64,000 nucleotides of DNA from Deltaproteobacteria bacterium UBA5205 (GTDB lineage: Bacteria > Desulfobacterota > Syntrophorhabdia > Syntrophorhabdales > Syntrophorhabdaceae): NCBI GenBank assembly GCA_002412715.1, contig DHVP01000017.1, forward strand, positions 117,019 to 181,018, in the 5' to 3' direction. Position 1 is the stretch's first letter. The number at the start of each line of letters is the position of its first letter. The position numbers and the translations under genes were made by a program. Under the pieces are notes generated by a model. It was not told the DNA's origin and searched no databases. It saw only the letters and a list, made by a program, of their open reading frames with translations. Below are positions 26,643-35,085 of the stretch, one piece after another.

Positions 26643-28300
26643 AAAAGAAAAGAACTTATGAGGAGATCGAGACTGAACTGAGGGCAGCTCAGGCACGCCT
26701 TGAGGAGGTCGAGGAGACCCTCCGGGCTATCACACATAACGAAGTCGATGCTCTCGTCGTCGATGGATCTCAGGGGTTGCAGGTGTTCACCCTTCAGAAC
26801 GCAGACCAACCCTACCGCATCCTGATGGAAACAATGACCGAGGGTGCTCTCACCGTGGCAGCCGACGGCACGATCCTTTACTGCAACAGGCGGTTCGCCG
26901 AAATGCTTCGGGCACCGCTCAACAAGATTATCGGCCTGTCACTTCAAGAAATCATGCCATCCGAGGACTGGCAGGCGTTTCATGCTCTCCTCCATGCATC
27001 CGAACCGAAAGGCTGCCGGGGAGAATACCGCCTCGTCACTCTTGGAGGCGGTGAGATTACAGCCTATGTCTCCGCACGCCCCGTCCGGCTGGAGGATGTG
27101 GAGAGCTTCTGCATTGTTGCCACCGACCTCACGGAGCAGCGCAGGCTCGAGCAGACGGTGCGCCAGTCCCAGAAATTGGAGGCCCTGGGCACGCTCGCCG
27201 GCGGTATCGCCCATGACTTCAACAACATCCTTGCCAGCATTATGGGTTTTACCGAGATGGCGCTGGAAGACCTGGCCTCCGACAGCCGTGAGTATGGAAG
27301 ATTGGGGCTGGCACTGAAAGGGGCCTACAGAGGGCGCGATCTCGTAAAACAGATCCTTGCTTTCAGCCGTCAGAGCGAACAGGACAGGAAACCGCTGGCG
27401 TTGACCCGGACCATCGATGAAGTACTCAGGCTGCTAAGGCCTGCACTTCCATCCACGATCGAGATCATATCGAAGAATCCCACCGATGATTATCGAGCAT
27501 TTGCCGACCCCGTGCAGCTGAATCAGGTCCTCACGAATCTGTGCACGAATGCGGCTCATGCCATGCGGGAGAAAGGGGGTGTGCTGGAGATAGGCATCTC
27601 AAGCACCATTGTCAGAGAGGGCAACTCTCCCTCTGTCCCTGAAATGACTCCGGGCGAATATGTTGTTCTCGAAGTGAGCGACACCGGCTGCGGAATGGAG
27701 CCCGAGACACTTGAACGGATATTCGATCCCTTTTTCACCACAAAGAGTGAAGGCACAGGTTTGGGGCTTTCTGTTTCGTATGGCATCGTGAAGGACCATC
27801 GCGGATACATTGCCGTCGAGAGCGAACCGGGAAAAGGGTCGACGTTTCAAGTGTATTTACCGAGGTCCAAGAACACCGGGACCATCAGGAACAACAAAGA
27901 CGCGCCGCTGGCGGCAGGAGGCAATGAGCGCATACTTATGGTGGATGATGAGGATATGCTGGTTGAGCTAAATCAACAAAGACTGGCGAAACTCGGTTAC
28001 AAGGTGGTTGCAACGACGAGCAGCACGGACGCACTGCACATATTCCGGCAGGAGCCCGATGGCTTCGATCTTGTCATCACCGACCAGACAATGCCTAATC
28101 TGACAGGGACGGAACTTGCAGCGGAACTATTGAACGTGAGAGCAAGTATCCCGATCCTTCTCTGCACGGGCCACAGCGATAAAGTTTCGCAGGAACGTGC
28201 GAGAGAAGCAGGGATCAAAGCCGTCCTCATTAAACCCCTCGACAAACGTGAGATGGCAGAGGCTGTCCGCCGGGTGCTGGACGCAGAGAAAAAAGACTGA
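26639..28300 (+). CDS. Hybrid PAS histidine kinase-receiver of the Kai-like operon
   Basis: 553 aa, soluble. N-terminal coiled coil (about 5-45) with the ALVVDG...GLQVFTLQNADQPYR lead-in common to this kinase class. PAS about 57-175. HisKA with His in GGIAHDFNNIL. HATPase with GLGLSVSYGIV. C-terminal receiver with VDDED and phospho-acceptor Asp in ITDQTMPNLTG. It likely senses the Kai state, by analogy with cyanobacterial SasA, although SasA carries a KaiB-like sensor that this protein lacks. Last gene of the operon. Confidence 0.88.
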   Translation: MKKKRTYEEIETELRAAQARLEEVEETLRAITHNEVDALVVDGSQGLQVFTLQNADQPYRILMETMTEGALTVAADGTILYCNRRFAEMLRAPLNKIIGLSLQEIMPSEDWQAFHALLHASEPKGCRGEYRLVTLGGGEITAYVSARPVRLEDVESFCIVATDLTEQRRLEQTVRQSQKLEALGTLAGGIAHDFNNILASIMGFTEMALEDLASDSREYGRLGLALKGAYRGRDLVKQILAFSRQSEQDRKPLALTRTIDEVLRLLRPALPSTIEIISKNPTDDYRAFADPVQLNQVLTNLCTNAAHAMREKGGVLEIGISSTIVREGNSPSVPEMTPGEYVVLEVSDTGCGMEPETLERIFDPFFTTKSEGTGLGLSVSYGIVKDHRGYIAVESEPGKGSTFQVYLPRSKNTGTIRNNKDAPLAAGGNERILMVDDEDMLVELNQQRLAKLGYKVVATTSSTDALHIFRQEPDGFDLVITDQTMPNLTGTELAAELLNVRASIPILLCTGHSDKVSQERAREAGIKAVLIKPLDKREMAEAVRRVLDAEKKD

Positions 28301-28369
28301 AACGGGGCAAGATAAGGCTGTCCCTGTCTCCTCTTGTCAAAGAGACGGTGCAGCTCCTTAAGAGTGTGT

Positions 28370-28654
28370 TTACCGGCGCGGAATTCGGCCACTCTGATTT
28401 CCTGAATGTTGCCAGCTTCTCCTGCCGTATGGAATTCCCAGCTTGCTCATCTTCGTCCTGAGAGTATTTGGATGAAGCCCGAGGAGTTGGGCGGCTCCTC
28501 TCGGCCCGTTGATCTTGCCGCCAGCCATCTGCAAAGCCTGCCTGATGTGCTGGGCAATTATCTCGTCCAGATACCTTTGGCCTGCGTTACGCCCTTTCCA
28601 TTCCCCGGTCAGAGGTGTGGGCTGCCCTTGCGCTCCAGGACCTTTTGCTTGAGT
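28370..28654 (-). pseudogene. C-terminal Fis-type DNA-binding remnant of a sigma54 activator
   Basis: A 95-codon minus-strand frame with no start codon encodes RYLDEIIAQHIRQALQMAGG, then GAAQLLGLHPNTLRTKMSKL (about 28428-28576). That is the Fis-like helix-turn-helix that ends NtrC-family regulators. A TGA lies directly upstream in frame (28655-28657), and neither receiver nor AAA+ domain can be found. The toxin gene begins right beyond it, so the rest of the gene was probably lost during acquisition of the toxin-antitoxin pair. A stand-alone Fis-like protein is less likely because no start or ribosome-binding site is visible. Confidence 0.7.
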
Positions 28655-28669
28655 TCATCGTGTTGGGCA

Positions 28670-28948
28670 TCACTGGTATATTTCTCGCCTGTGCCCGATA
28701 CGGACCACGAGGATCACGAGCTCCTTTTCCCTCTTCTCAAAGATAACCCGGTAGCTGCCTACCCGGAGCCTGTAGCAACCCACAATGGCGCCTGACAGCC
28801 TGGTGATGTTGTTCGCGAGGGCGCCGGGGTTCCTGGCGAGGAGGATAAGCTTTTCTTTGATGATCTTCTGGAACGGGGGGGCGATTCTTTCGAGATCCCG
28901 GGAAGCTCTCTCCACGAATTTGAGAGAATAGACGGCGCTAGATCCCAA
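28670..28948 (-). CDS. RelE/ParE-family toxin
   Basis: 92 aa, compact RelE fold: SLKFVERASRDLERI, then a helix, LSGAIVGCYRLRVGSYRVIFE and a final strand IGHRREIY. Arg residues and the terminal Tyr match mRNA-cleaving RelE-type toxins. It overlaps the upstream antitoxin gene by 11 nt, the classical arrangement with the antitoxin first. Confidence 0.85.
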   Translation of the reverse strand: MGSSAVYSLKFVERASRDLERIAPPFQKIIKEKLILLARNPGALANNITRLSGAIVGCYRLRVGSYRVIFEKREKELVILVVRIGHRREIYQ

Positions 28949-29162
28949 GTCTTTTCCAGACTTCTTCGGCGTCTATTATTCTATCCCGTCCCTCTTCGAC
29001 GTCCTTCACGCGTTTCCGGACTATTTCCAGGTCCAGGAGATCAAAATAAGCTGTGAGGGCTTTTTCTATGATGGTACTCTTCTTCTCGCCCAGCTCACCT
29101 GCTATGGATTCCAGTTCCCGGGAAATATCCTGGTCAAGGGTTATGTTGTGTCTGGTCTGCAT
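28938..29162 (-). CDS. Antitoxin of the RelE-type module (ribbon-helix-helix)
   Basis: 74 aa. The N-terminus NITLDQDISRELESIAGELGEKKSTIIEKAL reads as a ribbon-helix-helix DNA-binding domain; the acidic C-terminus (DVEEGRDRIIDAEEVWKRLG) would wrap the toxin. Expected to repress its own promoter, which lies at 29184-29211. Confidence 0.85.
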   Translation of the reverse strand: MQTRHNITLDQDISRELESIAGELGEKKSTIIEKALTAYFDLLDLEIVRKRVKDVEEGRDRIIDAEEVWKRLGI

Positions 29163-29183
29163 GTGTCACCTCTCGATACACAC

Positions 29184-29211
29184 ATTATACACATATTTCG
29201 TGCAGTGTCAA
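29184..29211 (-). promoter_or_regulatory. Consensus promoter of the toxin-antitoxin operon
   Basis: Reading the minus strand: TTGACA (29211-29206), 16-bp spacer, TATAAT (29189-29184), both perfect consensus boxes. The -10 sits within a direct repeat of TGTGTA units, a likely antitoxin operator. It begins 21 bp before the antitoxin ATG. Confidence 0.75.
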
Positions 29212-29345
29212 TGGAACAGGATGGAGATCTATTACCGGCAGGCAAATCTGAGCAAGACAATCATTCCCGACGGCGGCGAGGTCGTCCGGATCGACGGCAA
29301 ACAAGTCTGCAGGCGGCCGAATCGGGAATAGGCCCGAACCGGTGG

Positions 29346-29585
29346 CTACCTTTGAGGCGGATGGGGATCCTTCCGGGGAGGGACTGTATTCTTGCCCCTG
29401 ATCAAGCCATCTTCACCCTTTATCGTGAGTTTGCCTCCCCCCTCGTTCTCCAGCATATCCCGGGCGCTGGCGATCGCCTCTTCCTGCATTCTATGGAAGG
29501 TCGACGGCCTCTTCTCGCCCTGGAGCTTGTTTGCCCAGGAACCATCGCGCTCCTTGTACACTATCCTGTTGGCTGATATACTCAT
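29346..29585 (-). CDS. DUF2188 small protein
   Basis: 79 aa. Matches the DUF2188 pattern: a short strand, DGSWANKLQGEKRPSTFHRMQEE-like middle (written here in parts as DGSWANKL, STFHRMQEEAI), an ARDMLENEGGG helix, KLTIKGEDGLIRGKN and a C-terminal DPHPP. The family is widespread, small and of unknown function. ATG 29585 has GAGGAGG 5 nt upstream, a strong site. Its accessory location fits horizontal transfer. Confidence 0.75.
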   Translation of the reverse strand: MSISANRIVYKERDGSWANKLQGEKRPSTFHRMQEEAIASARDMLENEGGGKLTIKGEDGLIRGKNTVPPRKDPHPPQR

Positions 29586-29999
29586 TTTTGCCTCCTCAAT
29601 GAAGTCGCCGTGGAGCAGACCCGATAAGCTCGGAGGAGACTCGCTTTTAAGTTGAACCACGGCAAAGCAGACGCTAGCTGTTAGCAGAACACCCGATAAA
29701 ATACCTGATGGGGAGGAGCCTGTCTGTCGCCTTCTGAACAATTGTCCTGTAGTCTTTTCGGGCTACAGCAGCCACCACCTACGGGCCGCCCGCCTTGTCT
29801 GGTCAGAGCAAGACCTTGTTATCGTGTTATTTATGGAAAACGGCCGGATGCAACGTTCGTTCAGGTTTTGCCAGGGCAGTGGATGCACCCGAGGCAATGC
29901 AAAGGTATTGATGGGGCTCAGCAGTTCCAACCCCCCTGAGAAGATAAAAAAAGCTACCCAACAGAGGGGTTAATGTCGAGGATAAGGTCTCGATTTTAT
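29586..29999. other. Gene-free accessory stretch next to tRNA-Leu
   Basis: I find no convincing coding region. On the minus strand just past the tRNA 3' end, ACCC-N7-GGGT followed within 3 nt by seven T (about 29949-29973) may terminate the tRNA transcript. A minus-strand frame runs on from the DUF2188 gene to 29741 but has no homology. Confidence 0.5.
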
Positions 30000-30087
30000 T
30001 GGTGCCGGAGGCGGGGCTTGAACCCGCATGACCGCAAGGGTCACCGGATTTTGAGTCCGGCGCGTCTGCCACTTCCACCACTCCGGC
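30000..30087 (-). tRNA. tRNA-Leu (anticodon CAA)
   Basis: 88 nt including encoded CCA. Acceptor GCCGGAG pairs with CTCCGGC, the anticodon loop CTCAAAA gives anticodon CAA (30053-30051), there is a class II variable arm around GACCCTTGCGGTC, and the T loop is GTTCAAGCCC. Reads UUG. Accessory genes and an integrase remnant flank it, so it has probably served as an integration site. Confidence 0.95.
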
Positions 30088-30120
30088 GTGCCTAATATTA
30101 AGGGCTTTTTTCGTCCCTTG

Positions 30121-30312
30121 TCAACCTTTCTCTTCCCTGACTGCAGCAAAATTGCAGCAAGAATCTGGAGTTTCTACGCCCGCCCTCAAACTCTCAGGAT
30201 AAAAATACGTGTATCTTGCTGTCATTGCTGGGGTTTCATGGCCAAAGGGTTGTTTTGCCCTGTAAAGACCGACGCCGCTTTCTATGAGCCGATTAATAAG
30301 GCATACCTGGGA
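30121..30312 (-). pseudogene. C-terminal remnant of a tyrosine recombinase
   Basis: Minus-strand translation gives RLIESGVGLYRA, FGHETPAMTARYT and PESLRAGVETPD before a TGA at 30123-30121. This is the end of a phage-type integrase, with the second catalytic His in GHET and the nucleophile Tyr in ARYT. An in-frame TGA stands just upstream of the recognisable part, and the rest of the protein is missing. It stops 34 bp before the 5' end of tRNA-Leu. Confidence 0.75.
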
Positions 30313-30491
30313 TCATACTCGAGGAAATCGTCGAAGCGTGGAGACTGATTGGTACAGTGAAAGCGCTGGGAGCGTAAAGCGCACAGGACGCTGTGAATGT
30401 TGAATTCCGGTGAAGAAAAAAGGATAGACAAGATTATTTTTTTATCGTAAAGTAGCATGAACAAATAATTCGTAACACGACAGGAGATGGC

Positions 30492-32567
30492 ATGTTCACG
30501 TTGCGCTATGCTTTTGTGGCTTGTTTGCTTTCCATGTTATGGGTTATTAATGGCTGGTCGGAAGATGACAAAACATTGGAGCTGAAGAAAATTGTAGTAA
30601 CAGCCCCTAAAACAAAAACGCCTGCTGAACATCTTCCGGTTGTCCCTGTCGATACTCCCTATGGTACACAGTACAACATCGTGACAGAGGAGCAGATAAG
30701 GGAACAGGGTTCGTATGATCTATCATCCACCCTTCGCGATGTGCCGGGAGTTATGTTTCAGAGCAAGAATCTTTTGGGGAGCCAGACCAGTCACAGCCTT
30801 TACATTCGCGGCAGAGGTGCCAGCCATCCAAGCTCCGACATTATTATTCAGTTCGATGGAGTGCCCCGGTTTGGTGCCTTGTTCGGCCAGGTTCTGGGCG
30901 ATGGCATCGCCGTGTCCACCATCGGCGGAATGGAGGTTTATAAAAGCCCGCAGCCGTCCCAGTTCGGCAGCGGCTACGCGCTGGTCAACATCCTGCCCAA
31001 ATACTTGAAGAACGATGGCCAGGAGGCCCTGTTCGCTTTCAGGGGGGGCAGTTACGATACGTTTGACGAGAGTCTCTCGGCCGGTATCAAGAAGGGGCCG
31101 TTTGACGTCTACGCGTCTCAAGCCTGGCAGGACACAGACGGTCATCGTCCCGGTTCAGCCGCAAACCAGAATAATTACTACGCCAACACCGGTTATCGGA
31201 TCAATAAGGAATGGAACGTCAGGTTCCTGGTCAATTCCGTGGACAGTAAAACCTATGCCCCGATGCCGGATACCGTACCCACCGCAACCAACGGGGTGAG
31301 CTGGCCGGGAGCGGAGCGTTACGATACAGAGACCTTCTTCGCCACATTTACGGTTAATCATGAATATGAGCGTTTCAACGGCTATCTCAAGGGCTATTGG
31401 AATGATACAACCTTTGATCTGCTGCAGGAATTGAATAACGGCGTCCGCTATGGCGGTGGAACCGGTGGACTCCGGTCGCGGCAAGAGGTGGGGCTCTATG
31501 GGGTTAGAGGCAAAGAAACCTTCCATCTCTGGCCGGGTGGAGAGATCCTGCTTGGGGCAGACCTGGATGTGACCAGGCTGAAAAACACACAGCGAACGTA
31601 CAGCGAACTTGCGGTCCCCGGGATCAATGGCGGCAGGGCGGAAAGGGTCTGGGATTTCCCGGATACGAGACTTCTTTCTCCCTATCTGGCCATGAAGCAG
31701 ATGTTCGGCCAACCTGAAGGTTTCCATCTCACCCCCTCGGCAGGTTTCCGCTATTTCGATCACAACGAGTTCAAGAACAAGTCGGCTGCCCAGGGCGGTC
31801 TCCTTATAGGCTACAAACAAACCAACCTGACCATCAATTATTCCCGTGGCGTCAACTACCCCACACCGGTTGTGCTGATGAACATGGTGCTTACCACCGC
31901 ACCCGTGAACGACCCCAGCCGATACTGGAGAAATATAAAGCCGGAAGTAGTGGACCACTACGAAGCGGGTATAACCCACACCTGGCCGGACAGAGGCTCA
32001 CTCAGCGCGACGATCTTCCGCGATCAGGGGAAAGACCGTTTCCAGGCGTTTATGTTTGGTACCGTTCCCCTTCAGTTTAACGATCCGATCGGCCGTTACG
32101 AAATTCGCGGACTGGAATTGACGGGCACGGCAAGCCCTTTGAAAGACATTGAATTCTTTGCCGGGGCCACCTGGCTCAAGGCCGAAGCCAAGGGCGGTAA
32201 CGGTGTTGAAAGTGACAAAATGCCCTATACTCCTGGTTTTCAGTTGCAGGCCGGCGCAAAATGGACATTTCTGAATAATTACCGGCTCTTCGTGGACATG
32301 CAGCACCTCAGGGACCTCTATCAGGGAACTTTCGTGCGCAGCGGCACTTTTAACACCCCCGAGATCACGAGCAAAGACAAGCTGAACGACATCACGTTGT
32401 TTAATGCACGGGTGAGCTATCATTTCGATTACAGGTCGCTACGGCTGGGAGATTCGGAGATCTCCCTGGCAATAAACAATATCTTTAACCAGCATTATGA
32501 ATACGCCAAGGGCTACCCCATGCCCGGGACAACCATTTTTGGCGGGGTCAGTTTCAGGTTCAATTAG
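30492..32567 (+). CDS. TonB-dependent outer-membrane receptor
   Basis: 691 aa. Signal peptide to about residue 22, TonB-box-like ELKKIVVTAP, plug domain (about 55-165; IVTEEQIREQGSYDLSSTL, DVPGV, IRGRG) and a 22-strand-type barrel with the C-terminal block NNIFNQHYEYAKGYPMPG ... FGGVSFRF. Substrate is not evident, but the following genes encode an ABC-3 metal transporter, so it probably brings a metal or metal chelate across the outer membrane. ATG follows CAGGAGATGGC. No Fur-type palindrome or riboswitch is seen upstream. Confidence 0.9.
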   Translation: MFTLRYAFVACLLSMLWVINGWSEDDKTLELKKIVVTAPKTKTPAEHLPVVPVDTPYGTQYNIVTEEQIREQGSYDLSSTLRDVPGVMFQSKNLLGSQTSHSLYIRGRGASHPSSDIIIQFDGVPRFGALFGQVLGDGIAVSTIGGMEVYKSPQPSQFGSGYALVNILPKYLKNDGQEALFAFRGGSYDTFDESLSAGIKKGPFDVYASQAWQDTDGHRPGSAANQNNYYANTGYRINKEWNVRFLVNSVDSKTYAPMPDTVPTATNGVSWPGAERYDTETFFATFTVNHEYERFNGYLKGYWNDTTFDLLQELNNGVRYGGGTGGLRSRQEVGLYGVRGKETFHLWPGGEILLGADLDVTRLKNTQRTYSELAVPGINGGRAERVWDFPDTRLLSPYLAMKQMFGQPEGFHLTPSAGFRYFDHNEFKNKSAAQGGLLIGYKQTNLTINYSRGVNYPTPVVLMNMVLTTAPVNDPSRYWRNIKPEVVDHYEAGITHTWPDRGSLSATIFRDQGKDRFQAFMFGTVPLQFNDPIGRYEIRGLELTGTASPLKDIEFFAGATWLKAEAKGGNGVESDKMPYTPGFQLQAGAKWTFLNNYRLFVDMQHLRDLYQGTFVRSGTFNTPEITSKDKLNDITLFNARVSYHFDYRSLRLGDSEISLAINNIFNQHYEYAKGYPMPGTTIFGGVSFRFN

Positions 32568-32605
32568 AAGCACGTGTCGCAGGAAAGGTTTAAGAGGAAC
32601 GGCAA

Positions 32606-33442
32606 ATGCGAATCAGGACAACATTCTTTCTTGCTGTTGCGGCGATGGCCCTGACAGCTCTTCTTGCCGCATGTTCCGATACGCCTGAGGGCTTAAATCC
32701 GAAGAATGTGCGTGTCATCGTAACGTCTGACACAATCCTTTCCGGAATGATAGCCTCGCTCACACCTTCTCATCGCTATCGTGTCGCTGCAGTGCTTCCG
32801 CCCGGCCAATGCCCGGGTCACTATGATGTGAAACTGTCGGATATAGAAAAAATGAAAAAGGCCGACCTGGTTGTATCGTTCAAGGGGATGCCGTTCATGG
32901 ACAAGACCGGATCAGGCGCCGCAGTACGACGACTATTTCTCGACACGGAAGGCCGCAACTGGATGGCGCCGGATTCCTATGTGCATGGGTTGAACCTCCT
33001 CGCCGACAGGCTTTCGGAGTATTACCCCGAAGACAGGAACGCCATTATGAGCCGTAAGAAAGCTGTGATCGAAGAGGTAAGAGCGTGCGCAGATTCTGTC
33101 ACGCGGCGGATCGGCCAGGCGGGACTCACCGGAGCACCGATCATTTCTTCCTCCATGCTGAAGGAACCATTGGAGTGGCTGGGCTTCCGTGTTGTGGGAG
33201 AATACGGCAGGCCGGAGGCCATCTCTGCACGGCAGATCGTACGCCTGTCGAAAATAGGAAGGGAAAACCGTATCGTATTCGTTGCTGACAACCTTCAATC
33301 CGGGCCGGATGCCGGAGAGGGGATTGCCGATTCGCTGGGAACCCCTCACGTTGTCCTTACGAATTTTCCATCTGAAAGAGGCTACCTTGCGACACTCGAA
33401 GAGAATGTCGACACCATTCTTGCCGCGGCGATGTGGAAATGA
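32606..33442 (+). CDS. TroA-like metal-binding lipoprotein, CPGH variant
   Basis: 278 aa. Lipobox LLAAC with Cys23. The mature part has the cluster A-I (TroA/ZnuA) layout, but the first metal-ligand region reads PPGQCPGHYD (Cys69, His72) instead of a plain PGxExHxYE, and there is no His-rich loop. This suggests a metal site with a thiolate ligand and a specificity other than standard Zn uptake. Follows the TonB receptor by 38 bp. Confidence 0.8.
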   Translation: MRIRTTFFLAVAAMALTALLAACSDTPEGLNPKNVRVIVTSDTILSGMIASLTPSHRYRVAAVLPPGQCPGHYDVKLSDIEKMKKADLVVSFKGMPFMDKTGSGAAVRRLFLDTEGRNWMAPDSYVHGLNLLADRLSEYYPEDRNAIMSRKKAVIEEVRACADSVTRRIGQAGLTGAPIISSSMLKEPLEWLGFRVVGEYGRPEAISARQIVRLSKIGRENRIVFVADNLQSGPDAGEGIADSLGTPHVVLTNFPSERGYLATLEENVDTILAAAMWK

Positions 33443-33470
33443 AATACTGTCATCTTCGTGAATTGGCACC

Positions 33471-34247
33471 ATGAACAGACATGTTATAGAGTTTGAAGGG
33501 ATAACTGTTCGGAAAGGCAACAACCTGCTGCTGGACAATATCAGTCTAAGCGTGTCGAGCACTGAGTTTGTAGGGATCATTGGCCCCAACGGCGCGGGGA
33601 AAACCACGCTTCTGAATGTTATAGCCGGATTCGAACAATTTTCGGGAACACTCAGCCTTTTTGGACATCAGGAGTCGCGGAAGCGCGACCGTCAAACACG
33701 GCTTCGTATCGGGTATGTTCCACAACTGTTTCAGATCGACCCGGCGTTTCCGATCCTTGCGTCGGAGGCCGTCGTGACGGGCTCGATCGGCCGCCTGGGT
33801 CTCTTTCGGTCACCCGGAAGAGAAGAGATGGAAAGGGCGATGAGACTCATGGAAATGATGCGCATGGCGCATCTTGCAGACAGGCCGCTCGGCCAGCTTT
33901 CCGGCGGAGAGCGTCAGAAGGTATCGCTGGCACGTGCGATCCTCCAGCAACCCGATATTCTCCTCATGGACGAACCGACCGCGAATCTCGACATAGCAGT
34001 CCAAAAGGAGGTTTTAGATCTTATATGCGAAATCCACACGCGACAAGACCTTACCCTTCTTCTCGTTACGCACGACGTCACTATGCTTCCTGCCGCGATG
34101 CGCCGTGCTGTGCTCCTCGACAATGGGAAGAAGATTTACGATGGAGACATCGACACCGCGATGTCGAGCGAGACGTTGAGCAGGTTGTTCCAATACCCGC
34201 TCGAAACCTTTGATCGCAATGGCAAGAGGTTCGTTTCTTATGACTGA
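33471..34247 (+). CDS. Metal ABC transporter ATPase (ZnuC/MntB family)
   Basis: 258 aa. Walker A GPNGAGKTT, Q-loop VPQLFQID, signature LSGGERQKVSLARA, Walker B ILLMDEPTANLD, switch His in LLVTHD. Energises the following ABC-3 permease; the two overlap by 8 nt. Confidence 0.9.
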   Translation: MNRHVIEFEGITVRKGNNLLLDNISLSVSSTEFVGIIGPNGAGKTTLLNVIAGFEQFSGTLSLFGHQESRKRDRQTRLRIGYVPQLFQIDPAFPILASEAVVTGSIGRLGLFRSPGREEMERAMRLMEMMRMAHLADRPLGQLSGGERQKVSLARAILQQPDILLMDEPTANLDIAVQKEVLDLICEIHTRQDLTLLLVTHDVTMLPAAMRRAVLLDNGKKIYDGDIDTAMSSETLSRLFQYPLETFDRNGKRFVSYD

Positions 34248-35085
34248 GAATCTCGTCGATATTCTTGGATCCCCGCTCATTCAGCGAGCTATTCTCGCCT
34301 CAGTGCTGTGCGGTGCAAGTTGTTCAGTTTTGTCCGTATTCGTCGTATTGATGAAAATGCCGCTCATAGGCGTCTCGATGTCGCACGCTGCTTTCGCAGG
34401 TGCCGTATTCGCTATGCTCCTCGGGATCAATCCGGTATCAGGCGGATTCATCATGTGTCTCATTACGGCCGGAGTGCTCGGCCCGCTTTCAGACCGCACG
34501 GATATGGCCCCCGAAAACATACTGGGCATCATGTTTTCCTTTCTTATGGGTCTTGCCTTTCTCGGCATGGGAATTCTCACACGAACAAAGGCGGGCGCCT
34601 TCAATCTGATGTGGGGAAGTCTGTTGTCGCTGTCAGGCCCGGACATAGCGATCCTGGTCTTTGTAACGTCCCTGCTTGTCCTCTTCGTACTGTTCTTTTT
34701 CAAGGAAATCCGCCTTGTCCTCTTTAACAGGCGGCTCGCGGCGGCGACCGGCCTGCCCGAAAAGGCAATTTATTATACCGTCCTGTTTCTTACCGGAGCC
34801 GTGGTGTCATCAAACCTTACGACCGTGGGAGGGTTGCTTATCTTTGCACTGCTCGTACAACCGGGGGCCACGGCACTTCAGTTGACGTACAACCTGAAAC
34901 ACTTCTTTGTCATTTCCACAGCCTCGGGAATCGGGGCCTGCCTTTCCGGCCTCACCCTGTCATACATTTTTGATGTTCCATCCGGTTCAGCGGTGGTCCT
35001 CATGGCCACGGCCATCTTTGCCGCTGCATACATTTTTTCCCCGAAGCGCAACGCCACAAAATTAAAGGAAAGGGAGCATGAATGA
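34240..35085 (+). CDS. Metal ABC transporter permease (ABC-3 family)
   Basis: 281 aa from ATG 34240, about 8-9 membrane helices. ABC-3 family features: MPLIGVSMSHAAFAGAVFAMLLG, and TVGGLLIFALLVQPGATA near the coupling region. ATG lies inside the ATPase stop region behind AAGAGG. Stop overlaps the methyltransferase start by 4 nt. Confidence 0.9.
   Translation: MTENLVDILGSPLIQRAILASVLCGASCSVLSVFVVLMKMPLIGVSMSHAAFAGAVFAMLLGINPVSGGFIMCLITAGVLGPLSDRTDMAPENILGIMFSFLMGLAFLGMGILTRTKAGAFNLMWGSLLSLSGPDIAILVFVTSLLVLFVLFFFKEIRLVLFNRRLAAATGLPEKAIYYTVLFLTGAVVSSNLTTVGGLLIFALLVQPGATALQLTYNLKHFFVISTASGIGACLSGLTLSYIFDVPSGSAVVLMATAIFAAAYIFSPKRNATKLKEREHE

Noticed and set aside
29211..29331. Short plus-strand ORF between the toxin-antitoxin promoter and the DUF2188 gene
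   Set aside because: About 37 codons with no ribosome-binding site or family; it overlaps the promoter of the opposite strand.
29827..30081. 84-codon minus-strand ORF across the tRNA region
   Set aside because: Its first 30 codons are the translated tRNA-Leu gene; this is a common false ORF over class II tRNAs.
30313..30491. Cobalamin riboswitch or Fur box upstream of the TonB receptor
   Set aside because: The region has short inverted repeats of AGCGC/AGCGT units but lacks the conserved B12-box and any Fur-like palindrome.
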